Positions 36,513 to 52,274 of a stretch of 64,000 nucleotides of DNA are shown here, piece by piece. The notes under the pieces are model-generated. The model was not told the origin of the DNA, ran no database searches, and saw only the letters and a program-made list of their open reading frames with translations. How positions within the stretch are numbered: position 1 is the first letter of the stretch; each line of letters opens with the position of its first letter. Source of the DNA: Phallusia mammillata (taxonomy: Eukaryota; Chordata; Ascidiacea; Phlebobranchia; Ascidiidae); NCBI GenBank assembly GCA_003260075.1, contig QLIY01000020.1:186001-250000 (forward strand), given 5' to 3'. Both the position numbers and the translations under genes were made by a program.

Positions 36513-39500
36513 GGAATTATGCTTCATGTTATCACTATTAAGAGCAAAAACAACGAGCTGGATTGAGAAAACGTCAAAAGTAGAGAATGACTCCAAAGTT
36601 ATGTTTTTCGCGTATACAAACTTCATAACCTTGATTTAGTTGGTCCACGGTCATGTTCTGACGTCGTAATCAGTGCTTTTAGTGGTTGCGTTAAGTTTTC
36701 AGTTTTACTGGAAACCGCAGTCGAACACTTCAGCAACCACAACTACCACACGTTACGGTTTGATGGCCATGTGACGAAGTAAAAGAACATGTGACTACCG
36801 CGGCAACTCCGACAAACAGGTTAAGTCCAAAAATGTACATTAGAAAAATAGACCTTTTGTTCTACACGTTTGCAGGTTGGAAAAAATTTGAGGATAAAAA
36901 TGCAAATTACAAAACTTGGTGCAATACAATCAAGTATGAACCAAAACGTAGACAAAAAGTGCAGGGGTCAGTCTGATCACATTTAAAACGTACATATAAA
37001 ATTGTTCATGAAAAAAACTTAGATAAGCGTGCTGATGTGACAAAGTACCAATGAAAAGAATTGCGCACATGGCATTGACGTGGCCTGTACCGCGCCACGA
37101 GTCTTAACGTTTTCTAACCACAGGACGCGTGCTGTCGCTGACACGAGTCAAGTTTGTGTCATTTTAATTCTTGTTTCAATGCACAAATCTGCTGTACTTC
37201 GATGACGAATCCTCTTATATTGCAAACACGTGACATAGTGTGACTTGTCGTTGATACCAGAAGTTTAAATTGTGGTCTTGCTTGTGCTTTGTAAATCGAA
37301 AAAGCAAATGATTCAGTAGTACATAAGTCATTGCAATTCAGCACCATGAAAACATGTTTCCAAAATGAAACTGCGTTTAGAATCATGTTTGCCGTGATAG
37401 GATGCAACAAATACATCTTCACACATTGATATAAAATTATAATGGAAAAGTTATATTACCAACGACTAAACGGCATGATGTGTTTTGAGTTTAAAAGTCT
37501 GGTCTAAACAATATGTAGACTGGGAAAAGTTCTTTAAAGTTTAAATCTTCCACAAACGTAAGATTAAACCAAAGCCGTTTGAAGGCTAAAGGCCACTGAA
37601 CATCGGCGCTAAAAAATCGCGTGTTCGGCGAAAACGTGTTGACGCAGCCGCCAAAGTCAACAAACGCGTTTGAGGTCTACTTCTGCGCATATCCAGACTT
37701 TAAGCCCAGCTAAGTCGGCTATAGAGCTGACCAGCAAACTGGATTAATACTAAGCAAACAAATTCACGCGAGCCAGCTCTAACGCCAAGGGAATGTGTCA
37801 ATCATTTGTGAGTGTCTCGTATTCAAACCAACGACCTACGTCTAAATCTTCACAAAACAAGGGCACACTTTCGTTCGACCCTAACTTGGTAAAATCAGCT
37901 TTTCGTTAGAGTTTCGTGGAAACGTTTTTCGACACTAACTTTCTGGTATTTACGTTGTTTTTTTTCTATTACATTTTCGTTGCGAAAAGACCGAATGCAA
38001 AATAGGAAGTAATTCAGCCATATCTGCTGTTTAACATAGAAAATAAATTGGGGACTGAAAATTTTACTGAACAAACAGTTTTAGGGTTTCAAAAATTGTT
38101 GTACTAACAAACAATAAATATTCATTACTGGAACTGAAATGCACAACACTCATGCGAGGCAAAGAATGGAGCAAGCAAGTTAAGGGTGATTCATTCTATC
38201 TAACCCTGTTAAAACGTTTATTTTGGCCACCGAGGGTAAAAACGAAATCAACAAACACTAATTGAAATGAATGATTGATTACTTTGGTAAAAACATTTGA
38301 TTTAGAGACGAAAGTCAATTACGGAGACAGCTTGCAGTCCGAAATGCACTTAAAGCCGATAAAATTAAATCTCGAAGCTTTTAACTGCATCCGGGACTTT
38401 GGACAGTAAGTGGCGAGTCATTGTTTTATCAGTGACTCATCAAACGACAAACTTCAACAATTTTTCACACTTTATCAGTTGCAAAGTCGTCTTAATGGAT
38501 TCTTATCATTCTTTGGACCCAAATTGGCCCAAAAGCCGGAAATGGAACCAAATCTATCAACGGGTCAACAGTCAACACCTATCCACACAGAGCGCCTGAT
38601 TTTCGCAGACGTCAACACGTTGTTTAGACAATTTTTTGTTGATGGTCACAACCCTCGACTCGCCCCATGCAGACTTGTAATGTCTGTGGTATTTTGAACT
38701 ATTTTACGCGGGTGGACATCGATGGCACTTTTTTGGAATTACGAAAAACAGAACAAACATTGCAACATTTGCCAAAGTTTAGACTGTTTGTTATGTTAAC
38801 AACAGTTTTAGGAATGTAACGAAAAGACAAAAGTTTGGCGTGTCATCAAATAACTTTTACAACAGTTTTGCATTCCATAAAAAGTAAACCTTCGTTCAAT
38901 TGGTTTTAACGCCATGTTTTTTAGTATTGGTATACAACATACTGTTTTTGACACAGAAAGTACTTGAAAAACTTCAATTAGATTGATGATTCGTTGTGAC
39001 CACATGTGTACGCACACACACCGCTTGGCCCAAAGCAAGAGATGGTCCCTACGTCAATTCAAAATTCCGCAAATTTCCACGTAAAAGACGCAAGTTCCAT
39101 TTCTCGGAAAGTAAAAACTATGGATAAAAAGGTCAGAAAATATGAAAAAGCCAATTTAATTCGATAAACCTATGCATCGTTACCCATTCAAATCGTGTCT
39201 AAAATTTACATATTTCAATCGGGTTTTGGAAGCTAGGGCATTAAAACAAAATACATATACCGAACCAAGCATCGTTGTCCTAAGACTGTACTAAATCGTA
39301 AACTTGGGAACTATATACAATATGTGGTACGCCCCAAGAGGTGTGTTGCCCAGACAGCCAATCACCAACAGTTACGCAAAACGTAGACTGAACAGACGCA
39401 ACATATAGTGCCTCCGTCCGACCTTAGTACTACATTAACCTGTTCTGCCTGTTTCTGCAGCCTTCATATGGATTCTTTGTTACGTAGTGTGTAATTTGGT

Positions 39501-42500
39501 GTTGGTTAAGCACTCTATTGTCAAAGTATTAGGTAAAGTTGAAATCACCGCAAAATGCTTTAAAATGAATGGTAATTTGACGTTGACTGTTAGAGAAAAC
39601 CATAACACACTTGAGTTTAACTAAGGTATCCCTACGTTCCTTTTACATTGCCACTTGTCTATGGCTCAGTCGCGTTGCACACTGTTAAAATAGACATCTG
39701 ATTTTCATTTGTGGGCCAATATCTCTTTCATGTGTCATATTCGTGCATGCTTACAGTTCAATCAAATGATCCAAATTAAAAGTCAAACAGTGCTGTTGGC
39801 AAACCTGCAGTCACCGTTTCGGAGTTGGCCACCTGTTGGTAAAAAATGAAACACGCAAATTCGTATTTGATGTTTTTTTTCGGAATAATACTAAGTGTAA
39901 ACGAGTAAATAAGAGTGAGTCTAGCTCGGAAATATCCAGTTTGTCAAGTCTTGTATCACATTCAGCGAATGTAATGGCATGCTTAAGGGGCGGATCTCTC
40001 AAATTTTCCACTACATCCATCAAAAGTAGGTGACACACTTTTTTTAGAAGTCGTAGGTAGCACAAAACTTTACCGATGCGCAATTAGCAGCTAAAATCAC
40101 CTCCTAATTTGATGTGGACTTGCGCCTAACGATCCTTAGCTAACCTCATTTGGGTTGCTGGAAACAAGGTCTTTAAGTTTCTTACTCGAAACTCAATCTC
40201 AAAATCAAGCAAGCAGTATGCAGTAACGTGCTGTTGGGTCAAAATATTGGTGCATGACTAATGTTGCCGTTAAGCGAAACTAAAAACCTAATGCGAAACA
40301 TTGAACATTTTGAGCCTCGACTAAAGTCAATTATCTCTTGTTGAATGATGTATTTGACGCAACTGTAAAAACTAACTAAGGAAACATTAAAATAAATGGA
40401 AATTTACCTTTTTAACGGAAATTGATGTGGTGTTCGAAATACGATAGAAAATATTGGCTAAATTTGTTTCATTTTCGTAAGTTTTGAGAAAAATGAAAAC
40501 GAAGAAAAATGGCCTATAGTTTTATTTGGTCGTTTTTAATGTGCATAAAACGTTTTTGTATCGGGTAAAAATTCCGTTGCGAGCCATTTCGCCAACGCCA
40601 ATGCGAAATGCACGAAGTCATCGTGGAAATTGTTGCAATACTCATGCAAAAACGCTAACAACTACTTGCAAAAAAATTGAGTGAGCGTTTATGAGTACAT
40701 GAATTTTGTAAACAACGAAAACCATTATCTGGTTTTTAACAATTTAAAACGAACTGCGCTTAATGGTGCGTGGAAAATGTAATAAACACTATTGACGGAA
40801 AGACGAGCTAAAGAAAGCAATTCAACCGTCGAAGCTTAGCCAGGATCTATCAACACGGAATTAATAAACGTTTATGAAACGTTGTCCAGGAAGCTGGTTG
40901 ATATACATTTGGCTACATGTTCCGGTGTAGGGCAACCGCCCTTTAACACACACTGGCATTCTATGAATAGGATTTTGAAGGGACCCGAATGCGTTTACGG
41001 TGTAACGTAATACTAAACCAGTTCAATATATTTATTGAATGGATCATTCAGGACACTTTTTGTTACTGGATACGCCTACCGTGGCGTAAAAATGCAAGGA
41101 ATGTAGTGTAGAAGCGGCATGGTGGCCATTAAAGTCACGTTTTTGAGTTGATACGCAGAAATTTCGTTTTGTCTCGTCGTTAGACAGATTTCTAATTGAC
41201 CGTCAACGCAATGCCATTTTCAAGCCGTTTGTGGCCACCTGGCAATCGGCATCTAACCATAACTACGCGGTTTTAAAGATAGCATATAAAAGACGGATTG
41301 CTAGCTGCCGATCGCCACAAGTTCTCTGCAACTATTTTTGGCATTTACCTTTATCAACATATTTTGAACATCAAATACGATTTCTTTATGTTAAAAAAAC
41401 ACGTTAACTGTTTAGAATTGTGATTTTTATTTGTGTTTGAAGGGATGGTTGTGTTGTTGCGTACTAAACTTGAAACCTTCGTAACAAAATACCACATTTA
41501 TAGCCAATCGAATTTTATTGATGTTGCATTTTTTTATTTGGAAACCTGCAAAACGATTTAAAGCTCTGTTGACACCTTTAAGAGTCTGTGTTCAATTTTT
41601 TGAGCCTCACGCCCAACACGCACCATGTTTAATTTGACAAGCATCATGAAAAAAGACCGCAGACCAATTTAATTTTCCTTCATGTTTACAATTTCGATCC
41701 AGGAACGATATTGCAGACGTTTTCAGAAAGGATTATTGTCTGCATAAAATAAACCCAGGTTCAAAGGCGAAAAAGAAAAAGGAACAAAAGATATAACGAC
41801 CGCAGGGATTAATGATTACATTCTTCACATTTCGCTTCATACACAATCTGGGCTAGATCATACAACCCAATAGTGATTTCGCCAAACTGACGATCTCATT
41901 ACGACTTGACAGGCAATGTTTGCCATGTTCAAAGGCGGTTTACCACACAATGTTGACCATTGAGAGCAATTTCGTAGCGTGTTCCCACTCAAATGGACGC
42001 AATTTCAAACCGCGGTATACTTTGGACCTTTTCCAGATGTTTGATTATCGTCGCCATTAGTGGTTAGTGTTCACGCTCGGTTGCAATAAACGTCAAAGTT
42101 TTGCGGGAACTAATCATTTTGAGTGCTTGGTTTCAGCCACTCGTGGATTGAGGACTTTGACGGCGGCGGGAGGAGTGTTTAATCTGCGTTTCCTTGGGTC
42201 AACAAAAGTCGAAAGGGAGGATTTATTCAGTATACACGCCTCGTAAAGTATTGTCTGCACTGGTAATGCAACCAAATGCTAGTTATAGGCCAGAGATGTC
42301 AAATACTTGAGTAAATATGAGGATACACCATGTACCTAAGAGGTTTAAAGCCAGTTTTTTTGTTTAACTTGACAATGAGGAATAAGTAAATTCAAAAATG
42401 AAAATGTAATAAAACATTAACGCTTCCGTTTTTTTTTTAATTGAAGTTATTTTTGTAGGTAAGTTAGTCTTCGCGCGAAGCGTCTTTTCAAAGGTCACTG

Positions 42501-45500
42501 GGCATAACTACAGCTTTCCCAGGGTCCAGTCGACTCAAGAATCCATTTTATCCTAATTCCTAAACAAAAAACCCAATCTAAGCCTTTCGTTGTCTTCCGG
42601 TGTACGTGCAGACTTGTCAGTTGCTATTGTCTTGTCCCAGAAACCCCAGAAAACACGTTCAAAAACTAAAAGCACCAAGTCACTTACCATGGGAGGTATT
42701 TCGTTAGGGAACAAGTGATTCTAGTGGGAACTGATCCGTGATGAAGGTTAAAGGCGTCCTGACTAGGTTTCATTCGCACTGCGGTAAAAGGTGGGCGAAA
42801 GCGGCAAAACGTTTTGAGGAAATAAATAGGCTTAACCTCTCGCGGAGAACCGAGTGTCAAAACTTAATAGGCCACAAAACCACACACAAACTTAGCAACT
42901 CTCTTGCAAATGCTGCGATTATGAGAAATTGTTTTTGTTTTAGTGTACTGTGTTTATGCAGCAAAGCAAGTTTGATTTTGGCATTTGTTTAAAAACATAA
43001 AGATACAAGTCCGAAAAAATGTTGAACAAAACACGCTTTGCAACAAGAAACAAATTTGGGTCTTTATTCAAATAGAAAATCAATAATTGTAAATTGTTGT
43101 GTGTGCCTGATCCGACCAAAGTCACTCGCCATGTAGCAAGTTTTTTTGCAGTTTTAATACGCGTGTTTTTGATACCGTATAGGAACGTATTACCTTACCA
43201 CACGCAAAACGACATAAGAGATCAAACTCTACGGAGATGTAACGAATAATCCACCAGACCTTCAGCCCGCCAATCTGTTTAGTGCAAGGATTTCGTCAAA
43301 ATGGTATTAGCATTACACATGCATGACTTTGCTTCTACAAAGCGGATTGCAAAGGTTTCCCAAGCAGATACCCGTAAATTGTTTTCAAATGGCTTAAATG
43401 CAGATGCAATTGTACCATACAGGACTTTGTTTTAAAAGCAATCGGAATAAGGTTTTCGTAAAGTTAAGGCCTTTTTGCAAACAAATTAAAGGCAGTCAAT
43501 CACAGCTATGTTACAAAGCAAAACGCACAAAAGCGGCCTAAGGTTTTTGAGATTCATCTCTTTGGGATTTTGTTTCAATGCAATTGGTATGGATAACACG
43601 GCAAGCAACTCAATCCACTAAACCGGTCGCATATCCGAGATCAACTTTGCATTGCAACTAAACCATTGACCTTTAGATTGGCAGTACCTTTTAAGGCAAC
43701 AAACTTTTTTATAATAATCATGTTAAAAATGGTTGCAAACATTTTCCCAAGTTTAAATCACTAATCTACTTCCACAAAAACTTGATTCAACTCAATATTA
43801 GCTTGCTATATTTTTGTTATAAACAAGTCGTGTATTGTGGGTCGTATTTGCTGGAGAACCGCAAACGCCTTTGAACTACTAGAAAAATGCAACCTTCGCC
43901 CAAAACAGGCAGTTAATTGACACCAGATAGGCAGAAATGGCGAAGAGTAAGCACAAAAGACCACAGTCGACTTAGCGCGTAATCCGGGTGTATAAATCCC
44001 CACAGCTGCGTGTGTGTTCCATACGCGAAATAACATTTGCGTATCAATCAAAATCGTAAGTATCTGAATTACGCAGGGATTTGGCGTAGCTGGTTCTGAC
44101 TTCATGTTTATTTTTGACGCTTGATTTCAAATTTAACTGGATCAAAGTACGATACCGCAAAGGACTGGAGGTACCAACTGTCACGATTTGTTTTTCCGGT
44201 TAAAAGTGGGCTGACTATATCGAAAGAACAGTAACTCACTCGCACTCTGATCGGCAATAAACCTTTCATTCTCCTATGACATATATTTACACTTAACCAT
44301 CCGGTGTAAGGCTGTACTGGGTTCGTCAACGATAAAGGGGTGCCTATGAATATAAAGCTCATGTGACGATGATCTGGGTCCGAGAAAAAACGACAGCATA
44401 TGCAACAATAAATTTAACCCCTACACAAACTGTCTATGCACCGTACGATAACTAGGCCGCAGGATATCGTCAAAGGCGTTCTAGTAGATTTGTGACATTG
44501 ACATCAGTATGAACGAAACTTTACCTATGTACAAAACTTGAAGAAGGAGAAACGTTAAACTTCCAATGTTAACCAATTGACTTTCCCATGTTCTAGTCAC
44601 ATTCAACATTGAGCATACGTTGAGTCAAAAACCGTCAGAAATGTCAACCAGTCGTCGCGCTTGGGAAGTTTAGGTAACTCTATTCGACAGGTTTACAAAT
44701 ATGGCAAGTTCGTGTTAACAACGTGCCCAGATTGCTCTTTAACCACAGTGATGCCTACACACAATTGCGCTCACGCTAGGTCAGGGTTAAGACAACTCGC
44801 TGAGACTGCGGCTATAGCCTACAGTTGCCAACATTCTCTACATTTACGGCTTCTTTGCTACATGGGGATTGCGTTCTGTTTTGGTATATTGCAGTGTCTA
44901 CATTTCGTGTGTAGTTCTTGCGTTGCAAGGGCGCGTTCATTTTTACCCAAGTCTATGCAATTTGACTAAGTGTTTTACGTTGCAGGACTCGTCTAAAAGT
45001 AAGACATATATGGTACAGTGTAAAAACACAAGATCTGTGCAACATGTTTCAATTTGTGTGTACATAAAAATAGTTAAATCTGAAAAAATTAAAATCACTA
45101 TCGTTTGCAAACGCAATTTTAAAAATGTTCAAATTCGCGCCTATAGAATGGAACGCAATGTTCCATTAGCTTCGCTTGACAGCGTATATATATATGTAAT
45201 GCAGCGGGATACGCTGTGGAGTTATTCTAATGCGGTTTATCTTTCACTTGAAATTGCTGGAGTACCGACCACCCGCAAAGCCTTGCGTTAACCAGTCTCT
45301 CATCGGATTAAAACCGAACCAAAAAAACTCGAGCGAAAACCAGGCCTAACCCTAAACTTTAAGCAGATTTAAGTTTAGCTTGGATGGGAACGAAAAAGCG
45401 AAAATGATACCGAACAGTCTGACACTCTGGGGTTGGACTTTAAAACCAAATAGGTGGTGTCGTATCAATGCGTGTTAATGGTACGGGACGTCGTTATGTG

Positions 45501-45711
45501 CTAGCTTTCAGCAGAAATATTAGGGCAAGTGCACATGGATAGCAAGAGCTACGTGACATACTGCATGTGATGCTGATTATAAGGGCCAAAGTATCGAAAA
45601 GCCACAAACCTAAATACATACTGTCCTGGCTTCATTGTAGAAACTGCGGCCGGCGAGGCAAACACCAACCGGCCTTGTCAAGAGACAAAGTGCCATAAAA
45701 GGTGATCCTCA

Positions 45712-45862
45712 TGACGTCACACTGATGTAACACACGGGTGACGTCATCTGTTCAAATACGAAAGCCCTCTGAAAAGTCTTAACAGCGCAAGAACGTGCTA
45801 GGAACTCCTTATTAAAATACACTTTATCGCCATTTTGAACAAAAGCAGTACTCGTGACGTCA
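45712..45862. promoter_or_regulatory. cluster of three CRE sites
   Basis: TGACGTCA at 45712-45719, 45739-45746 and 45855-45862 within 151 bp; half-site-like GTGACGTCTTG and GACATCACG follow near 45990-46025. CREB/ATF binding is known for this palindrome; activity here is inferred. Confidence 0.4.
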
Positions 45863-48107
45863 TAGAAACAAAACCCATATACGGCTTCGTTAATACTCAT
45901 TAAATTCAAATCACAATATCAGTTGCAGCACAAATTGAACACTTGACTGATCAACATACGTGTTAAATTTGGCATTGAGAGTTCATTAATGACATCACGA
46001 GGATTTAATAGAGCAGTGACGTCTTGTGTTTTAGAGTCACGTGAGCTTTAACGAAGAGTCATAAAAGGGTGTGACGCTCTTAAATCTGGCACTTATTCAG
46101 AGATGAACTTGTATCGATTTGACCCTGTGTATGGTAGACATCGAATATACACCATGGTCGACACAAAAATATATCAGACAACGAATACACCCTGCTTAAA
46201 AACGATAGAACTTCAATGTGTTTGTGCACACCTATTTGATCTATTCACGCAAAATAGTTAAACTGCATAACTCGTCCAAAAATAACTATTTTCCATTTTT
46301 TGCACGTCTAAAAGATACTAGGTAAAGTGGTTTTTTTGGCTTGTATTGTTGTGATTGTCAGTCAAGGGGTGTGAAGCATTAAGATGTTTTCGCTCAACCG
46401 TACAAAGGTTGTAAAATCGCGTTAGATATCGAGCTATTGTGGTACGACTGAGTTAAATTGTTCCGGGCATCTGAATGTGTTGGGATACAAAGAAATTCGT
46501 TTGACACTGACACATAGTTGCAAAGTCGTACCGATGTATAATGGCATGTCATTTGCCACAAAAACACTGCAATGCGTTGTATGTATCATACGTCTATAGT
46601 ACAATATCAAACGTGGCAAATTTAATTTTCTAGTCGTACATAAACCACATAGTGATATACACACGAGTAATAGGTCCGTGCGGAATTGACCATAACCCAC
46701 AAATAATACGCCATCAAATATACTCAACAGTATATTAGTTTTAAATTGGAAACGTAACCCGATAGTGTGTAATGAATCACAGTTCTGAAGACTGTATCCA
46801 CGCAGTCCCGTTCGTGTCAAATGCATCGTCAATCATTTTATATCAGCTGGACTCCAAGAAACGTTTTTCAGAGAACTTCTACCTAACCTGTGTAGCTTAG
46901 CTGTTTTGAAGGATTGAAAGTGTCGACTTAGCCATTCTGAATTAGATTAAAGCGAAAAGTGACGTAGTAAGGTAATTTTATAACACGTGTGCTGAGCCTA
47001 AAGTGTTTTTGTCACGCTTGGTTAAACACACGTTGTACAAAGGCCTTCCCTAAGGCTTGAACATTCCCTACAAAGACCGACAACAAATTCACGCTGGCAT
47101 AGTAGAAATACGACCCAAGAGCCTAAATGTTGTTCAAATGTTTGCATACCTTATGGAATGTGAGGCTTTGTCCACGAAGCTTCGTTGTAGGTTTCGTTTT
47201 CTGATAGCTGTTGAAGAAACCAGTAAAAGTTGACTTGATAGAATCAGCAGCCAAACGCACGTCGTCACTGCAATTGTGTTTTGTTTCGACATTTACTTGT
47301 CATTGGACATTCAACCAGCGGCTTTCAGCGAAATGCGATCTGTGTTTTGGACTTGACTCAGCAGCTGCACCACAATACTGTTCTGATTTTCGTGTAGCCT
47401 TATTTCAACGTTGACAGACGTTCTAAAGAGGGCACCACTTAAAAATGGATTACCTGCTTGACAAGAAAACAAGTTAGTTTAATCACTATTAAGTTTTCGC
47501 TACGTTCAAACTAGATTTCAAGTTGCTGCTATCTTGCACTACATTTTTGTGACTGAGAAAAGACAAAGCCTTTGGCATGTGACTAAAACTTTTTGTGACG
47601 TTATAAACGAGCTGTTAGCGCAGTTATGTTCTCTCAAAGTTCTAGGCTCTGAAAGTAAACATTAAAGATAGTTTTTCTTTCTGATTCATTCTCACAAAAA
47701 CTTTTATAGTAGCCTTGTAAACTTGCACACACAGCAAACTATTTTAATAATGCTCAAAGCATGTAATACGTATTACAGTTGCTACTACGAATTGTGCCTC
47801 ATGGCCCGATCGTTTCCACTCAAATAGGCGAATGGAAAATTATCGCGCAACTTATGCGAGTAACGGGAAAAAGGCAAATCGCTAATCTGTCTACGACAAA
47901 AAAATGCCTGAAATCTCGAGTGGTTTTAATTTGTCGCCAAGAAAAACTCTGATGACTCTGGCATAAAGAAGTTCGTGATTGTATTAGGCTCTACGTTTGA
48001 TTTCAACTTTCAAAATATATTGTCACATGTTAAAAACAGTTGGTAATCAGTGGCTTTATATGAACGGAAAGGTGCCGCAAACTAAGCCCTTTTTAATGTT
48101 TTCAATA

Positions 48108-48292
48108 CAGTAAACCTCGGTTAAACCTGATTCGGTTCATCCCGATTTTTGCCTAATTTGGACAAAACTCGAGATACAAATGATTTGTAATGTAGTAAGG
48201 CTTGAACTAATCGACATCGGAAAATTCCGGTCTTTGCCTAGTACGGACAATTTATTGGGTCCAAACAGGTCCGGTTAAACCGAGGTTTAATG
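48108..48292. mobile_element. Tigger/pogo-like MITE
   Basis: CAGTAAACCTCGGTTAAACC at the left and GGTTAAACCGAGGTTTAATG at the right, flanked by TA dinucleotides. Terminal sequence and TA target fit the pogo/Tigger group of Tc1/mariner. No transposase frame in 185 bp. Confidence 0.75.
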
Positions 48293-51200
48293 TACTTTTA
48301 ATACTTACTTTTAAAAGAAACCTGTGTGAGTACTTGGTTAAGAAAATCAGACCAAGGACATACCATATGATTTAAATTTGACGTTTTTCGTTTAGTAGTT
48401 TTTTCCTTTTTTCCCATATAACCTGGCGAAGGAAATTAACTGTGTGTTATTAACTCGTCAAATATTTCACCCTACTTCCCTTACTTCTGCCATACGTTAG
48501 CAAATCTTGGTTTACAACGCAAGCATCCTTGTTTACCCTTAGCCCGAGTGCCTGTCATAGTTAATGTTTGATTTGCACAGTGGTGTATCTTTTACTGGTT
48601 CTTTATTTGGCACATTGGCTAACAAGGTTACAGTCTTATATGGGGTTGTGTTGCGGTTAATAGCAGAGTGTGTGCTAACATACTTTAGTTTGTGGCTGCA
48701 TCTTGTTGTTACATTCAAGCAAGACCTACTAAGTTTAAGCTTGTGGCTGCCTTTTTATAGGGTTTCGGTTCTACTGTTTAAAGTAATTATATGACTACTT
48801 CTTAGAGTTTTAATGTGAAATTAAAAGATTCTATGTAAGTAAAATAAATGCACATGTATAAAAACCTAAAAACTATGAGTTAAATCAAAAGCGATTCTAA
48901 ACTGATACTTAACGAAACAAAACGGCTTATTTGGTGGCGCAGCACTTGCAAACGTTACTAAACAGAAAATTATTTTGGAATAAATAAATACTTTCATAAC
49001 ACTAGTCGTAAAACAACAACACACTTTGTATTATTTCAAGCATCAAAACCTAATTGGCTTGAAATTCCTACAGCTTGCGTATGAAACATTCCCTTATTAC
49101 CGGAATCGATAAGGTCAAAACTTTGGGCCTTATCGCAAGCATTTTGTAAACAAACACACAAACCACAAAAATGTCCTCTGGTTTTAAAACCTTTAACTCC
49201 CTGTGTAATGCAGCTCACTTAATTTATCGCCAATATACTGAGATCTCTCCTTTTGTAACGCCTGTTTTTTCTCTATAGTTGTACGTATATAATGGCTTAT
49301 GTTGTAGATGTAGACGCTTTGGGCCATATATCTCCTAATTTTCATTATATGTTGCGAAGCAAAGTTCAAAACGCTTTCGAACATTACAAATATGATGATT
49401 TCAAATGCAATCCTAACTATCTACTGTATCTGTTGAATTGGTGTTAAAACTTCTAACAAAATATAAGGGTGTTCTCATGTAAGATTTTAAGAGCCTTTTA
49501 CACCATTCTCTTAACTTATCTGCCTGGGATTCTATATTTATTATTTTTTTCGTTTCGGGTAAACTATAAACATTTTGTTTCTTTTACGACCAACACGAGT
49601 TAATAATTCTGCCTGGTATTTTAAAATTATTTTTTTCTTTTCGTGTGAACTATGAGCATGTTGTTTCTTTGACGACCAACGCAAGTTAACACGAAAATGC
49701 TACAATTGACTGCAAAAAGTTTCTTCACGATGCAAAGCTGTTTCTTCATGATGCAACGTTTCAATAGTTAAATGCACGAAGCTCATTAGATAACCTGCTT
49801 AGGTAATGCATGTTTATGCTTCAAAAGCGAAACAATTTACTGCACAAAGACGTTCTGTCCTCCGGAGTGCAAAGTGGTTTAAGTAAACATAAGAATTGTC
49901 TCGCCTGAAACGTGTTGGAATTCCAGTTCTACAGACAATACATATTTTACCTCTTCTACTCCTATCAGTTTTGTGGAAGACTTTTATAGCTTAATTCGCG
50001 TTTAGGCAACACTACATAGCGCACGTAGTAAGCTTTAATTATATGGAGTTTTTCATTTCAGATTGGTTAAAATATTTCATAGCCTGTCCGCAAAACTAAA
50101 TTAGAATGAGTCAGCGGATAAACCGAAATTCACGGGGGACTTTAATTGTTAAATCAATTTATCTTTACAAAATTGAAGATTGTATTATAAAAACCTCAGC
50201 CATATGCCAGATTTCCCATATGCAAAATGACAGGAAAATCGACAAATATTAACCTCAAGGGGATTAAATTATATTTTATCCTGAAATAAGGGGTTGGGAA
50301 AAAACATTATTGTTTTTTTGCATTAACTAATCGGAATATGGTCTAATGGTCTCAATACTTCCAATTGCAGTGTATAGCAGAATGTGGTACGTGATTTAAG
50401 TCACATCAGAAATAAACGAAAGTAAATTTCCGTTAATTACCTACTTTAAGTAAGTAGAAAATGATATCATTAATGCGAACGTGATTACGCCACGTTTTTA
50501 TTGATTTGGCCTATTTTGGGCAAACGCGAAACTAAATTTCGACAAATGATTGTGACAAGTAATCTGTGTTAAATACATGAACACCCAGAACAAAAGAAAA
50601 AAAATGCTGAATTTTTTTAAAAGGTTGCTGATGAATTTTGGTTCCATCAACGAAACATTCCAGTAAAATGCCTTTACACAAGGTAAACAAACATAATTTG
50701 ATTTAAAAATCTGAATTCCTTTCCCCTGAATTCCGTGGCCACTGATTAAATTTCCTGATTCGATTTTATGCTTAGTCACATGACCTGTGCTCCCCAGTTT
50801 CAATTTGCGTTAAATGGTTAAAGCCAGCTGACAGACATTCATTAAAAAGGCAAAACAAAGATGTTCTAGTCCCCGTAAAGAAAACAGAAAGCAAATTGTC
50901 TAAACAATCTTTTTTTGACATCATAAGTTAGAGTATGTTTACAGAATAGGTTTATATCCGTTTTTCATTTTGTCCCTTCGGTTGCCTTTATATTGTAAAA
51001 AATCGGACTAAAACAATGCTTACAAGGCATCTTGCCACTAAACGCAGTCCAACACATTTCATTTCAACAGCTGTAAAAAATGTCTACATAATAAAAATGT
51101 GCTAAACTGAAAAACAGCTTTTAAAGAAATTTAAGCAATAATTGCTTACCACTGAGCAAAGCGGCAGCAACTCATAATGTACACTGATAAGACAGGTTCG

Positions 51201-51973
51201 TATCTAAGCAACAAATATTAGCTCTTTCGGTTCGTGCATTGTGAACCCATTACATACCTGATACCTTTGTTTTCTTATGATTATGACAGGGGCTGATATC
51301 ACCCAAGTAAGAGGGTGTTTTGAACATATGAAGCAAACGTATATAGTTGAGAGTTTTTCAAGGGGGGTTACTCATAATTTTTTTTTCTTATGACCCAATA
51401 AATTTTAAAGAACTTATAACTAATTTCCTAAACTATATCTTGCTTTGTGGTGTTTTGTGACTCACTTAGATTCTCTATTAAGCTATGTGCTTTAAGTAAA
51501 GTAAAACATTAACTTTCAAAAAATAACTTAAACTCAAAAATTCGCAGGTAAAATATTTTTTAAAGATAACAACTTGTGCACAAAATTAGTAGCTTAAAGC
51601 TGTGAAAAAATGTTATTTAAGAAAAAAGTGTCGTATTTTATATGTAGTCATCAGTTATTTTAAATACTTTTATCATTACCATTTTTGTCACACAATTATC
51701 AAAAATAACAGACGCACTTGGGCAAAAATGTATTAATGTTTGCAGGTACCGATAGTTGTAAGGTTTGTAAACATTGAGTAAAAATCCAAACTATTACCCT
51801 TTTACAAAAAAATGTTATGAAACAAAGGATCTTTACTCTTTTTTTTTCCCGTCAATCCTTCGCAGTCTGCTACAACTGTTTACTCTGACACAGGTGTTGC
51901 GGTGGGTGATAATATTTGCTGCGGTTTGAAGGCAAACTAAGTTTAGTGTTATTGTGGTGTGCGGTGTGTGGAG

Positions 51974-52274
51974 CAGAGTTGCAAGTCGGGCCGGACTTTT
52001 CGGGCCGGGTTCGGGCTTAGGTATTTGTGAGAAAACGGGCCTGACTTTACGTTCCGTATTTTTAAATAAAATCGCTCAGCTAAGTAACAAGTCTCTGGCT
52101 TTGACCTAATGACCACCCTACTCTAAAACGTATTGTTTACCCCATTGTCTACTATTGTTCATTGTGTTTGTTGTCTTTCTCTTTTTTCTTTCTCATCCTT
52201 TGTTGCAAGGCTTTGGTGGATAGGCCTGTCAATCAAAGGTCCGGGCTCAGATTTCGGGCCCGCTTGCAACTCTA
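51974..52274. mobile_element. hAT-type MITE, CAGAGTTGCAAG family
   Basis: CAGAGTTGCAAGTCGGGCC left end, GGGCCCGCTTGCAACTCTA right end; flanks GTGTGGAG and ATGTGGAG match at 7 of 8. Same family as 633-960. Confidence 0.85.
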
